Below are positions 1 through 8,024 of a DNA stretch of 14,783 bases, piece by piece (position 1 is the first letter of the stretch; every line of letters starts with the position of its first letter). The position numbers and the translations under genes are program-made. A model generated the notes under the pieces. The model saw only the letters and a program-made list of their open reading frames with translations. It ran no database searches and was not told the DNA's origin. Source of the stretch: Nitrospirales bacterium (GTDB taxonomy: Bacteria > Nitrospirota > Nitrospiria > Nitrospirales > UBA2166); contig JAJDBL010000402.1 in the NCBI GenBank assembly GCA_029261375.1, positions 1 to 14,783 on the forward strand, in the 5' to 3' direction.

Positions 1-408
1 GGTCGTCTGGATATCATGGAACTGGTCTCGCTGAAATTGGCGCTGGTCGGCCTGAAAGGGTTTGAAGACTACTATCCATCTGAAATCAGCGGAGGGATGC
101 AGAAGCGAGCGGGACTTGCTCGCGCGATGGCCTTGGATCCAGATATTCTGTTTTTCGATGAACCATCGGCAGGACTTGATCCTATTAGTTCAAAGCTTTT
201 GGATGACCTTATCATTGAACTTCGTGATAGTTTAGGAGCAACTGTGGTCATCGTGACACACGAACTCGCAAGCATCTTTGCCATTGGGAGCAATTCAGTG
301 TTTTTGGATGCTGATACCAAAACGATGATTGCAGGGGGCGATCCGAAGGTCTTATTGGCGGAATCAGATGATCCTAAGGTTCAGACCTTCCTGAAACGAG
401 GCGTGTGA
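1..408 (+). CDS. mlaF: MlaF-type ABC transporter ATPase (3' part, 5' end outside window)
   Basis: This is the C-terminal half of the cytoplasmic ATPase that powers an MCE-type phospholipid transporter at the inner membrane (Mla family). The reading frame is open from base 1, so the Walker A region lies outside the window. Visible are the ABC signature (SGGMQKRAGLARA), Walker B with the catalytic glutamate (ILFFDEP), the D-loop (SAGLDP) and the H-loop histidine (VTHE). The glutamine-lysine-arginine after SGGM is typical of MlaF/Ttg2A ATPases rather than amino-acid importers. The next gene, 54 bp downstream on the same strand, encodes an MCE protein, and an auxiliary lipoprotein follows, which supports the assignment. 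The permease (MlaE) is presumably upstream, out of view. The family call is firm; the exact substrate is inferred. Confidence 0.93.
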   Translation, partial: GRLDIMELVSLKLALVGLKGFEDYYPSEISGGMQKRAGLARAMALDPDILFFDEPSAGLDPISSKLLDDLIIELRDSLGATVVIVTHELASIFAIGSNSVFLDADTKTMIAGGDPKVLLAESDDPKVQTFLKRGV

Positions 409-462
409 AACGCATATGTATACGGAACGATACGCTCTCTGCACGAGGTATCTAGAGCAAAG

Positions 463-1482
463 ATGAGTAAGCAAGCCAATCCTACCGTGATCGGCAGTTT
501 CGTTGTTGGTGCCATCGCACTGCTGGTGATCGGTGTGATCGTTTTTGGTTCTGGCGAGATTTTCTCGGATAAGCTGCGCTACGTTCTGTATTTCGACGAT
601 GACATGAAAGGTCTTAATGTTGGTGCTCCGGTGACCTATCGCGGAGTCAATGTGGGATCCGTCTCTGATATTCAACTTGAATTTGATGTGCGGGATGAGT
701 CCGTTCGTATCGCTGTCTACATGGAGCTTGGGGGCGATCAGATCACGAGGCTTGGTATTGAAGAGTCGGGCATGGCGATGGAAGTGGTGACCTCGTTGAC
801 ACGACGTGCAGAAAGCCTTGACCGTATGATTGAGCGTGGACTGCGCGCGCAGCTCCAGTTGCAAAGTTTTGTGACTGGCCAATTGCAGGTGAAACTAGAT
901 TTTTACCGTGGGTCTCCCATGAGAAAGCTCGGGATTCATCCAGAGATGAAGGAGTTCCCCACGATTCCTTCTGCGCTGTCCGTCATTTCTGAGAGCCTTG
1001 AACAAATTCCCATTCAACAGCTTGTCGCCTATGCTCAACCTATCATCGAAGGCATCAATGGCTTGGTCAACGCGCCTGAAATTCTGCAAACCCTCCGGTC
1101 GTTGGACGGGACCCTGCAAGAGATTCGCACCTTTGTGAAGCACGTAGACGCACAGGTCGATCCACTCGTCTCAGATCTGACAAAGACGTCTGCGGTCGCG
1201 CGAGGCACCCTTGACCAAGCGCGCAGAACGTTTGCGCTGGAAGACGAGGAAGCAGCACACCTTGCGGGGACGATTGTCGAAACCACGGAGTCTGCGCAGG
1301 CGACGATGCGGCAGGTTCAGAGTGCGCTTGTTGCCCTCGAGGATACCATGGGACCGGACTCGGATCTTGGCTACACGCTGGCACAGACGCTTCAAGAGCT
1401 CTCGTCGACTGCACGTGCACTCCGTGTCTTTGCTGAGTATGTCGAACGACATCCAGAAGCGATTATTCGCGGAAAACGCTGA
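463..1482 (+). CDS. mlaD: MlaD-family MCE-domain protein with long helical C-terminus
   Basis: Probable substrate-binding, membrane-anchored component of an MCE lipid transporter bridging the inner membrane and periplasm. An N-terminal membrane anchor lies at about residues 9-31 (VIGSFVVGAIALLVIGVIVF). A single MCE domain follows at about residues 38-120, with the characteristic GLNVGAPVTYRGVNVGSV. The remaining roughly 200 residues are Leu/Gln/Glu-rich and look mostly helical. At 339 residues it is nearly twice the length of E. coli MlaD (about 183) but has only one recognisable MCE domain, unlike the multi-domain PqiB and YebT/LetB. The ATG at 463 is preceded only by a weak purine-rich stretch (AGAGCAAAG). 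The stop codon lies 15 bp before the start of the lipoprotein gene, so co-transcription is likely. Family confidence is high; the role of the helical tail is unknown. Confidence 0.92.
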   Translation: MSKQANPTVIGSFVVGAIALLVIGVIVFGSGEIFSDKLRYVLYFDDDMKGLNVGAPVTYRGVNVGSVSDIQLEFDVRDESVRIAVYMELGGDQITRLGIEESGMAMEVVTSLTRRAESLDRMIERGLRAQLQLQSFVTGQLQVKLDFYRGSPMRKLGIHPEMKEFPTIPSALSVISESLEQIPIQQLVAYAQPIIEGINGLVNAPEILQTLRSLDGTLQEIRTFVKHVDAQVDPLVSDLTKTSAVARGTLDQARRTFALEDEEAAHLAGTIVETTESAQATMRQVQSALVALEDTMGPDSDLGYTLAQTLQELSSTARALRVFAEYVERHPEAIIRGKR

Positions 1483-1497
1483 AGTATGGAGGGTCTG

Positions 1498-2121
1498 ATG
1501 CAGGTTGTGTTTCACCGGATGCTGTGGGTGTCGCTAGCAGTATGTCTGTTCGCATTTGCTGGGTGCGGATCCACGCCGCAAACCCAGTTTTATGTATTGA
1601 CACCATTCTCCGGACTGTCCTCAAGTGATGACCTGGAATTCAGGAAACATGAGAGTCCGGTTATTGGCGTCGCTGCGGTAAAACTTCCAGAATATTTGAA
1701 CCGTCCGCAGATCGTGACTCGGACGAGCAGAAACGAGCTGGCGTTGGCTGAGTTCGATCAATGGGCAGGATCGTTGCGTGAAAACATCTCGTCAGTGGTT
1801 GCGGCAAACCTGTCGACCTTTATTCCCACTGATCGCATCTCGGTATTTCCTGCCAAACTGCATTCAGCAACCGATTACGAAGTCTTTATTGATCTCATTC
1901 ACTTCGAGCGTGATGTTCGCGGCCAGGCTGTCTTATTGGCACGGTGGCAGATCGTTGCTCGAGGAGGTAAGACTGTTCTCTCAGCTGAAACTTCGCGGTA
2001 TGCGGAGGATGTTAGTCAGGACGGATTCGATGTGACGGTTGCGGCGATGAATCGTACCTTGGATTCGCTCAGCCGGGAAATTGGGGAAGAGATTGGAGCA
2101 CTTTGGCGGTCCCAGAGGTAG
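1498..2121 (+). CDS. PqiC-like ABC-type transport auxiliary lipoprotein
   Basis: Predicted lipoprotein of 207 residues, related to the PqiC/DUF330 'ABC-type transport auxiliary lipoprotein' group that accompanies MCE transporters and probably acts at the outer-membrane side. The signal peptide ends in a lipobox, F-A-G-C, with Cys23 followed by Gly. The mature start, with the pattern TQFYVLTPF, and the later IGVAAVKLPEYLNRPQIVTR are typical of this family (a 'Y-L-L' strand, then 'P-x-Y-L-x-R-P-Q'). I chose the ATG at 1498 because GGAGG at 1488-1492 sits five bases before it. An in-frame ATG at 1486 overlaps that ribosome site and is less likely. It is the last gene of the mla operon. No aspartate at +2 argues against inner-membrane retention. 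Family confidence is good; outer-membrane location is inferred. Confidence 0.85.
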   Translation: MQVVFHRMLWVSLAVCLFAFAGCGSTPQTQFYVLTPFSGLSSSDDLEFRKHESPVIGVAAVKLPEYLNRPQIVTRTSRNELALAEFDQWAGSLRENISSVVAANLSTFIPTDRISVFPAKLHSATDYEVFIDLIHFERDVRGQAVLLARWQIVARGGKTVLSAETSRYAEDVSQDGFDVTVAAMNRTLDSLSREIGEEIGALWRSQR

Positions 2122-2401
2122 TCTGCTCTGGCAGGATTTTGAAAACGTTCGCGAACTGTGTTTTCAGTCGATGGTCGTCCTTATCTACCTCCCGGGACGC
2201 TCAGGGCGTCACTCGAGCCCTCTGGCATACGTTATAGTACCCGCTCCGTTCCCTGCAGCCTTCGCTTTCAACATCCTAGAAATGGTTTTTGCAAAGGTTC
2301 GTCGAGTTGGTTGAGTACGGAATCTATGCCCTATCCCAACGCCTGTGGCTGCTTTCCGTGGAGAGGTGGAAGTTTTGATTGTGACGTATCGGTATGACCG
2401 A
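2122..2401. other. Convergent non-coding spacer, 280 bp
   Basis: This stretch separates the 3' ends of the mla operon (+) and the TIGR04073-like gene (-). The small frames crossing it lack ribosome sites and recognisable protein features. It contains the nested palindrome at 2140-2166 and a short hairpin, ATCGGT-ATG-ACCGAT at 2388-2402, that overlaps the stop codon of the minus-strand gene by one base. No hairpin here is followed by a clear T-tract, so transcription termination cannot be assigned to a specific site. Confidence 0.5.
2140..2166. repeat. Nested palindrome downstream of the mla operon
   Basis: TGAAAAC (2140-2146) and GTTTTCA (2160-2166) are perfect inverted arms enclosing the perfect 10-bp palindrome GTTCGCGAAC (2147-2156). 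It begins 19 bp after the lipoprotein stop codon. It could be a transcript-end hairpin or a protein-binding palindrome. It lacks a following T-tract, so I do not call it a terminator. Confidence 0.45.
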
Positions 2402-2866
2402 TTAGGGGGCGGTACTGGCTCTGTCCGTGCTCTGTGCGTGCGTTGACGTATTGCTCCCGTCCACGTCTTCCCAGACAAGTCCTGGAGAAAGAATGGGCTC
2501 GTAGAATCCTGGAGCAGGTGCAAGAAACAGCGCGATCTCGACCGCTCCTGCCGCTGTCCTGACGACTGTCATCATGACTCCTTTGAATAACCCAAGAGGG
2601 ATACCTATCAGGGCGCCTTCGCTCTGTGTTGTCAGCGCAAGTTGCCGCGGAAGTTCACCCACTCCGGTCACGACATTTACGATACCTCGAGCGAGTTTCT
2701 TGCCCATGAGTGTTGTGACGTCTTCTACGGGCATATCATGATATGCCTTCGGTGAGGTCTGCATGCCTGACGATGGCTGCCCGAATACTGAGGTGGCTCC
2801 TAGGCACAGGGCTAGTATTGTCATCATCATGATGCGTGAACAATGAGTGTGTATGGGGTGAAACAT
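2402..2866 (-). CDS. Exosortase-associated small exported protein, TIGR04073-like
   Basis: Small protein of about 154 residues, predicted to be exported. It has a hydrophobic signal segment (MMMTILALCLGATSVFG) with probable cleavage before the glutamine at about residue 30. A compact domain follows, with MGKKLARGIVNVVTGVGELP and then a glycine-rich hydrophobic stretch (IGIPLGLFKGVMMTVVRTA). The pattern 'K-L-x-R-G-x-x-N-x-x-T-G-x-x-E-x-P' matches, from memory, the TIGR04073 family described as associated with exosortase/PEP-CTERM genomes. Its biochemical role is unknown. The frame is open back to a GTG at 2950. I prefer the ATG at 2866 because GGGA lies about six bases upstream and it gives a usable signal peptide; the ATG at 2872 is also possible. 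The gene is divergent from apbE. The two PEP-CTERM proteins at the far end of the window fit an exosortase-bearing genome. Confidence 0.72.
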   Translation of the reverse strand: MFHPIHTHCSRIMMMTILALCLGATSVFGQPSSGMQTSPKAYHDMPVEDVTTLMGKKLARGIVNVVTGVGELPRQLALTTQSEGALIGIPLGLFKGVMMTVVRTAAGAVEIALFLAPAPGFYEPILSPGLVWEDVDGSNTSTHAQSTDRASTAP

Positions 2867-2878
2867 TATCATTCCCAA

Positions 2879-2907
2879 AGAATAATTGACGGTGGTGTGT
2901 TTGGCAA
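2879..2907 (-). promoter_or_regulatory. Candidate sigma-70 promoter for the TIGR04073-like gene
   Basis: On the minus strand, TTGCCA (2907-2902) and TATTCT (2884-2879) are separated by exactly 17 bases, matching -35 and -10 consensus at 5/6 and 4/6 positions. Transcription would begin close to the proposed ATG at 2866, giving a very short leader. That either weakens the promoter call or suggests a later start codon. Found by eye only. Confidence 0.35.
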
Positions 2908-3079
2908 ATCGTTTTGATCTAGATGTTCTAGAGCCATTGGGTAATGCCACGTTCTCGTTTTCATCTCGAGCAGTATTGCCGGGGGATGTTAAGAGAGTGT
3001 TTGAGAATGGCCGAATGCCCTGTAGTCTGAATTGCCGATACCTATGAGAGACATGAATGTTCTAGCGTAGGTGCATGCC

Positions 3080-4111
3080 ATGATAAACTGGTTCCCCAAC
3101 ATAGTGCTATGCATTCTCGTGACGTTGACCGCCTGTACGACGCGACTGGGGACTATGGATATCCCGTTGGTGCTGACCGGCCCGACGATGGGGACAACCT
3201 ATACCATCACCTTGACCCGTGTTCCCGCCGATCTTGATCTTCACACTCTGCAACGTGACATTGACCAGTTGCTTGTTGGTATCAGTAACGAAATGTCTAC
3301 GTACCTCGGAGACTCTGAACTCTCTCTTTTCAATCAGAATCATTCAACCGAATGGGTAGATGTTTCCCCCGGCCTGTACGATGTCATCGATGCCTCGTTA
3401 CGGATAAGCCGCCTGACGGCCGGAGCGTTTGATGTGACTGTTGGGAGGCTGGTAAATCTTTGGGGTTTTGGCCCATCCATTCCGACGGTGCTCGTTCCCT
3501 CGAACAACGCGATTGCAGACGCGATGCGTGGAGTTGGATATCAGCATCTTCATGCCCAATCATCGCCTCCAGCTGTTAGGAAAGACGTGCCTGCGCTGTA
3601 CGTTGATCTTTCGGCCATCGCCAAGGGGTATGCAGTGGACGAGGTCGCTGCATATCTGGAGTCTCTTGAAATAGGCAATTATCTGGTTGAGATCGGTGGC
3701 GAACTGCGCTCTCTAGGTTCTAGTGTCAGGGGTACGCCGTGGGAGGTGGTCATTGAACGTCCGATGCCACTTGTACGAGAAGCATATCGACGTATCCCGT
3801 TGCGGAATCGTGCCATCGCGACTTCTGGCGACTACCGAAACTATATCGAGCGCCATGGACAGAGATTTTCTCACACCATAAATCCGAATACTGGAAAGCC
3901 TATTGTGCATCGCTTAGCCTCTGTCACTGTGATCAGCACAAGCGCGATGGATGCCGACGCGCTCGCAACCGGATTGATGGTGCTAGGCCCTGAACGCGGA
4001 TACGACGTTGCCGTTCGCGAAGATCTTGCGGTGTTATTTCTAGTAAAACAGAAGGATGGATTCCGGGAGAAAATGACGCCTGCATTGGCCCGTTATTTGA
4101 GTCGGATATAG
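3080..4111 (+). CDS. apbE: ApbE-type FAD:protein FMN transferase, lipoprotein
   Basis: Predicted periplasm-facing lipoprotein that transfers FMN from FAD to Ser/Thr of target proteins, using Mg2+. The signal peptide ends in the lipobox L-T-A-C (Cys19). Family motifs in order: TGPTMGTTYTITL; MSTYLGDSELSLFNQ; AGAFDVTVGRLVNLWGFG; VDLSAIAKGYAVDEVA; the glycine motif YLVEIGGELR; ATSGDYRNY; SHTINPNTGKP; and the metal-site segment STSAMDADALATGL. All are present in the usual order and the length (343 residues) is normal, so the enzyme looks intact. I chose the ATG at 3080 because AGGTG lies six bases upstream; a GTG at 3071 is also in frame. No FMN-binding (NqrC/RnfG-like) target is visible in the window, so its substrate must be encoded elsewhere. 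The antiporter gene 153 bp downstream need not be functionally linked. Confidence 0.93.
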   Translation: MINWFPNIVLCILVTLTACTTRLGTMDIPLVLTGPTMGTTYTITLTRVPADLDLHTLQRDIDQLLVGISNEMSTYLGDSELSLFNQNHSTEWVDVSPGLYDVIDASLRISRLTAGAFDVTVGRLVNLWGFGPSIPTVLVPSNNAIADAMRGVGYQHLHAQSSPPAVRKDVPALYVDLSAIAKGYAVDEVAAYLESLEIGNYLVEIGGELRSLGSSVRGTPWEVVIERPMPLVREAYRRIPLRNRAIATSGDYRNYIERHGQRFSHTINPNTGKPIVHRLASVTVISTSAMDADALATGLMVLGPERGYDVAVREDLAVLFLVKQKDGFREKMTPALARYLSRI

Positions 4112-4264
4112 AGCCTTCTCCACATCGTATCTCGTCTTCCATTTCAGGGCATGACCACATATACTGCCACGACTGTCCACCCGTCTGAGTGATGGAGCGC
4201 GGATCTGTGTCTTCATGAACGCAAACCTGTTTTTCACATTGTGCTCCGTGCCGAGGCCTAAGTA

Positions 4265-5977
4265 ATGCATCAAGAAGATCTTCTTTTAGCCGTCGTCGTG
4301 CTCATGTTGGCTGCGGCAGTCTCAGTGCCATTCTTTCGATGGCTTGGACTGGGGTCTGTCATCGGGTTTCTTACCGCCGGAGTCGTTGTCGGTCCGTGGG
4401 GACTGAAGATCACGACTGAGGTGGAGACCATTCGCCACTTCTCTGAATTCGGTGTCGTGTTTCTCCTATTCCTTATCGGTCTCGAACTCCGTTTGGAAAA
4501 ACTATGGGGAATCCGACGGTTAGTGTTTGGCCTTGGCGGTTCCCAGGTGATGGTGACCGGCGGCTTGATCGCCGTTTATGCTTGGGCGTTCAACGTGCCG
4601 TGGAATATCGCTCTCGTCGTGGGATTTGGCCTCGCGATGTCCTCCACCGCCTTCGGACTACAAATTTTGACCGAAAAGGGCGAAATGGGAACCCGGCACG
4701 GTCGCGCCTCTTTTGGCATCCTCCTTATGCAAGATTTGGCGGTGGTCCCAATGTTGGCGATCGTTCCCTTTATGGGAACGATGACCCGCGGAGAAGGCGA
4801 TCCCATGTGGGTTGGGATGCTCAAAGCGGCGATCATGATTTTGGGTGTGATCGCCTTTGGGCGTTTTGCGCTCCCTCGCATATTTCGCCTGATGGCTACC
4901 AGCGGTAATACCGGCTCGTTTGCAGGTATTGCGACGATCACCGTGCTCGGTGCAGCGTGGCTCATGGAGCAAGTCAATCTGTCTATGGCCTTGGGTGCCT
5001 TTCTCGTCGGCCTTCTTCTTTCGGATTCTGAATATCGACATCAGATAGAGGCGGTGATTCAGCCACTTCGCGAGTTCTTGTTGGGATTGTTCTTCATGGC
5101 CGTCGGGATGTCTGTTGACTTCGGTCTCATGATGGAAAACGGCCTCGTCGTATTTGGACATGCGATGGGTATTCTTGTGATCAAAGCCCTGACGCTGTAT
5201 GTGCTCTGTCGCCTCGCTGGCTATACAGGAATTTCAGCTTTGCGTGTGTCGCTTTTGCTTCCACAAGCCGGTGAGTTTGGGTTTGTACTCTTTGGTGCGG
5301 CTATTGCCCATAGCGTGATGGATGAAGAATTGTTTAAACATTTGTTGCTGCTGATTGCGATGACCATGGCGTTGACCCCGTTCCTTGACGCGATCTCTAC
5401 CCGCATCGCGAATCGGCTCGCGGGGACCACGGGGCCTGATATGGAGGAAGGCCTGCCGGGAGAGTCAGAGCACCATGTGTTGATCGCGGGATTTGGCAGA
5501 GTCGGGGAGACGGTTGCGTTAATGTTAAAGAACAGCGATGTTCCATATCTCGCGCTCGATATCAATACCAAAGCGATCGAAAGTGGACGCGCACGAGGGT
5601 TCCATGCGTTCTACGGAGATGCGAGCAAGTCGAGTGTCCTGCAAGCAGCTGGCGCGGGGCACGCAAAACTTGTCATTGTGACGATGGACAACCGTGACGC
5701 GGCCGAACGTGCGGTATCCGCGATTCGCTTACTCTATCCAGGCGTGCCGATTCAAGCCAGGACATTTGATCTCGCCCATAGCGAAAAGTTGCTGTCGTTA
5801 GGCGCGAACTTTACCGTCCCTGAGCATGTGGAAGTCAGCCTTCAACTTGGTAGGGAGGCGTTGCTTCGACTTGGACGTACGGAGTCGTATGCCAACGAAC
5901 TTGCCGACGACATTCGGCAGAACGACTATGCGGTGCTTCGGCGTATTGCGACGACCGAGGAAGAAGGACATGCGTGA
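4265..5977 (+). CDS. CPA2/Kef-type monovalent cation:proton antiporter with NAD-binding domain
   Basis: Inner-membrane cation:proton antiporter of the CPA2 family, 570 residues, probably exporting K+ (or Na+) in exchange for H+. Residues about 5-385 form a dozen or so hydrophobic segments, including GLGSVIGFLTAGVVVGPWGL, the LFLIGLELRLEKLW motif and AFLVGLLLSDSEYRHQIE. Residues about 402-515 are a TrkA-N (RCK) Rossmann domain with the nucleotide motif GFGRVGETV and the acidic strand-end residue in LALDIN. The C-terminus ends soon after, without a recognisable TrkA-C domain. The architecture matches KefB/KefC, but no KefF/KefG ancillary oxidoreductase is adjacent and glutathione gating cannot be judged by eye, so I give no symbol. 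The ATG at 4265 has GAGG (4253-4256) eight bases upstream. Confidence 0.9.
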   Translation: MHQEDLLLAVVVLMLAAAVSVPFFRWLGLGSVIGFLTAGVVVGPWGLKITTEVETIRHFSEFGVVFLLFLIGLELRLEKLWGIRRLVFGLGGSQVMVTGGLIAVYAWAFNVPWNIALVVGFGLAMSSTAFGLQILTEKGEMGTRHGRASFGILLMQDLAVVPMLAIVPFMGTMTRGEGDPMWVGMLKAAIMILGVIAFGRFALPRIFRLMATSGNTGSFAGIATITVLGAAWLMEQVNLSMALGAFLVGLLLSDSEYRHQIEAVIQPLREFLLGLFFMAVGMSVDFGLMMENGLVVFGHAMGILVIKALTLYVLCRLAGYTGISALRVSLLLPQAGEFGFVLFGAAIAHSVMDEELFKHLLLLIAMTMALTPFLDAISTRIANRLAGTTGPDMEEGLPGESEHHVLIAGFGRVGETVALMLKNSDVPYLALDINTKAIESGRARGFHAFYGDASKSSVLQAAGAGHAKLVIVTMDNRDAAERAVSAIRLLYPGVPIQARTFDLAHSEKLLSLGANFTVPEHVEVSLQLGREALLRLGRTESYANELADDIRQNDYAVLRRIATTEEEGHA

Positions 5978-6011
5978 AGGTACGCACGCAGGGGGATAGA
6001 CCGAAGGTAGA

Positions 6012-6132
6012 AGGCTGAAGGTTGAGAAGAGACTCAACCGACCGAGCTCGATCGAAGAATCCACTGGCAAGGAGGGGCACAAACGGTGTGTGGGATAATA
6101 TTAAACGGTTTATCTACTGTAACCTTCAGCCT
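6012..6132. repeat. Inverted-repeat-bounded spacer element, copy 1
   Basis: A perfect 12-bp inverted repeat bounds the spacer between the antiporter and GH15 genes: AGGCTGAAGGTT at 6012-6023 and AACCTTCAGCCT at 6121-6132. Directly overlapping the left arm is a 7-bp hairpin, GGTTGAG (6020-6026), loop AAGAGA, CTCAACC (6033-6039). A second spacer at 12263-12365 has the same 9-bp arm core at similar distance and a hairpin in the same place. There is no open frame. The right arm lies 17 bp before the GH15 start codon, so it may sit in the mRNA leader. It could be a small non-autonomous repeat or a transcript-end structure. No T-tract follows the hairpin. Confidence 0.55.
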
Positions 6133-6149
6133 AAGCGCCTGAGTTATCT

Positions 6150-7988
6150 ATGAACTATCAACCAATCGAAAACTACGGCTTGATTGGAAACATGCATACA
6201 GCCGCACTTGTCGGATTGAATGGTTCGATCGACTGGATGTGTTTCCCGCATTTCGATTCCCCTAGTATTTTCTGTTCGATTCTTGATGATGAAAAGGGTG
6301 GGCGGTTTCGCATTGCACCCGCCAGTGAGGACTCCGTCATTCACAAGCAGTTCTATTGGCCGGATACCAATGTGCTCATCACGCGATTTCTCTCGTCTGA
6401 CGGAGTTGGAGAGGTGAGTGATTTTATGCCCGTTGGTTTGTCTAAAGGGGACCCTGGCTATCACACCCTCATCCGGAGCGTCCATGTTGCGCGTGGATCA
6501 ATGCGGTTCCGAGTGCAATGTCACCCCTCTTTTAATTACGCTCGTGATCCACATACCACCACAGTCTTTCCTGAAGGAGCACGGTTCGACTCCTCAGACC
6601 TGAGCCTCTGGCTGTCATCTCCGATTCCGTTGAGTGAGCAGGAGAATATGGTCACGGGCGAATTCGTGCTCCACCCGGGAGAGGTGGCAATTTTTGCGTT
6701 ACATGCTTGTGAGTGTGGTGGGAAGCCACCGTTACCGTTTGAGGCGCAGCAAGGGGAAGCATTGTTCACCCACACCATCGAGTATTGGCGCCGTTGGTTA
6801 GCGCGCTGTACCTATGCTGGTCGTTGGCGCGAGATGGTGCATCGGTCGGCCCTTGCCCTAAAGCTGCTTACGTTTGAACCGACTGGAGCTATTGTGGCTT
6901 CTCCAACGACGAGTCTCCCAGAGGGGATAGGTGGGGAACGAAACTGGGACTATCGCTTTACCTGGATTCGCGATGCTGCGTTCACCCTGTACGGCCTGCT
7001 ACGTATTGGATTTACCGATGAAGCGACACGTTTCATGGGTTGGTTGGAAGACCGTTGCAAAGATCTGACCGAAGACGGCGCGCTTCAGATTATGTATGCC
7101 TTGGACGGAACGAAAGAACTCGAAGAAGCGACGCTCGATCACTTAGATGGCTACAAAGGCTCACGCCCAGTCAGAATAGGTAATGGCGCCGCGGGACAGC
7201 TACAGCTCGACATCTACGGAGAACTGATGGATTCCGTGTACCTCTATAACAAATACGGAACTCCCATCTCATACGACTTGTGGCGGCACCTTCGGCAACT
7301 CATCAACTGGGTGTGTGATAACTGGCAGCGTGCTGACGAAGGCATATGGGAAGTGCGTGGTGGACGACAGCAGTTTACCTATTCAAAACTCATGTGCTGG
7401 GTGGCTGTGGATCGCGGCCTGCGATTGGCCGATAAGCGGTCGTTTCCAGCCGATCGTGATCGGTGGTTGAGCGTGCGCGACGCGATCTATGAAGAAGTGA
7501 TGAGTAAGGGATGGAATCAGGATCGGCAAGCGTTTGTTCAACATTACGGGAGCGATTCTCTCGATGCATCCAACTTGATGATGCCGCTGGTCTTTTTTCT
7601 CTCACCCAATGACCCGCGCATGATGAAGACATTGGATGCCATTTTGAAGTCACCAGAAGAAGGCGGTCTTGTTGCGGACAGCCTCGTGTATCGATACAAC
7701 ATTGGTGAAACCAAGGATGGTTTGGATGGCGAAGAAGGGACCTTTAACATCTGCACCTTTTGGCTGGTTGAGGCCTTAACCCGTGCCGGACGGCATGACC
7801 CTAAATATTTGCAGCATGCACGCTACATGTTTGAACAGGTGCTCGGGTATGCTAATCATCTCGGTTTATATGCGGAAGAGACAGGCACCCGTGGTGAGGC
7901 TCTCGGAAACTTCCCACAAGCGTTCACCCACCTCGCGTTGATCAGTGCCGCATTTAATTTGGACCGAGCGTTGGGTAAGAAAGGGTAA
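6150..7988 (+). CDS. Glycoside hydrolase family 15 protein (glucoamylase or trehalase type)
   Basis: Predicted alpha-glucosidase of the bacterial GH15 group, 612 residues, hydrolysing starch/glycogen-type oligosaccharides or trehalose by inversion. The start is diagnostic ([14 protein letters not shown], then [12 protein letters not shown] and FDSPSIF). The N-terminal beta-sandwich spans roughly residues 1-230. The (alpha/alpha)6 barrel carries [17 protein letters not shown] (about residue 260), [15 protein letters not shown] with [13 protein letters not shown] (about 330-360) and [20 protein letters not shown] (about 525-545), which holds a conserved acidic pair at the active site. No signal peptide is visible, so it should be cytoplasmic, consistent with storage-glucan or trehalose turnover. 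No other glycogen or trehalose gene is in the window, so substrate is open. The ribosome site is weak. A fadL-type gene follows after 36 bp, probably on the same transcript. Confidence 0.92.
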   Translation: MNYQPIENYGLIGNMHTAALVGLNGSIDWMCFPHFDSPSIFCSILDDEKGGRFRIAPASEDSVIHKQFYWPDTNVLITRFLSSDGVGEVSDFMPVGLSKGDPGYHTLIRSVHVARGSMRFRVQCHPSFNYARDPHTTTVFPEGARFDSSDLSLWLSSPIPLSEQENMVTGEFVLHPGEVAIFALHACECGGKPPLPFEAQQGEALFTHTIEYWRRWLARCTYAGRWREMVHRSALALKLLTFEPTGAIVASPTTSLPEGIGGERNWDYRFTWIRDAAFTLYGLLRIGFTDEATRFMGWLEDRCKDLTEDGALQIMYALDGTKELEEATLDHLDGYKGSRPVRIGNGAAGQLQLDIYGELMDSVYLYNKYGTPISYDLWRHLRQLINWVCDNWQRADEGIWEVRGGRQQFTYSKLMCWVAVDRGLRLADKRSFPADRDRWLSVRDAIYEEVMSKGWNQDRQAFVQHYGSDSLDASNLMMPLVFFLSPNDPRMMKTLDAILKSPEEGGLVADSLVYRYNIGETKDGLDGEEGTFNICTFWLVEALTRAGRHDPKYLQHARYMFEQVLGYANHLGLYAEETGTRGEALGNFPQAFTHLALISAAFNLDRALGKKG

Positions 7989-8024
7989 ACGGCATACTCC
8001 ACGTCAAAGGAGGGGTAAAATAGT

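Noticed and set aside
364..882. Minus-strand open frame of 172 codons across mlaF and mlaD
   Set aside because: It runs antisense to two well-supported genes, has no ribosome site, and has the His/Arg-rich composition typical of a shadow frame.
2158..2397. Open frame of 79 codons on the plus strand in the convergent spacer
   Set aside because: It starts at a GTG with no ribosome site and its product has no coherent hydrophobic pattern or known motif. An overlapping minus-strand frame is equally open, so both look like chance.
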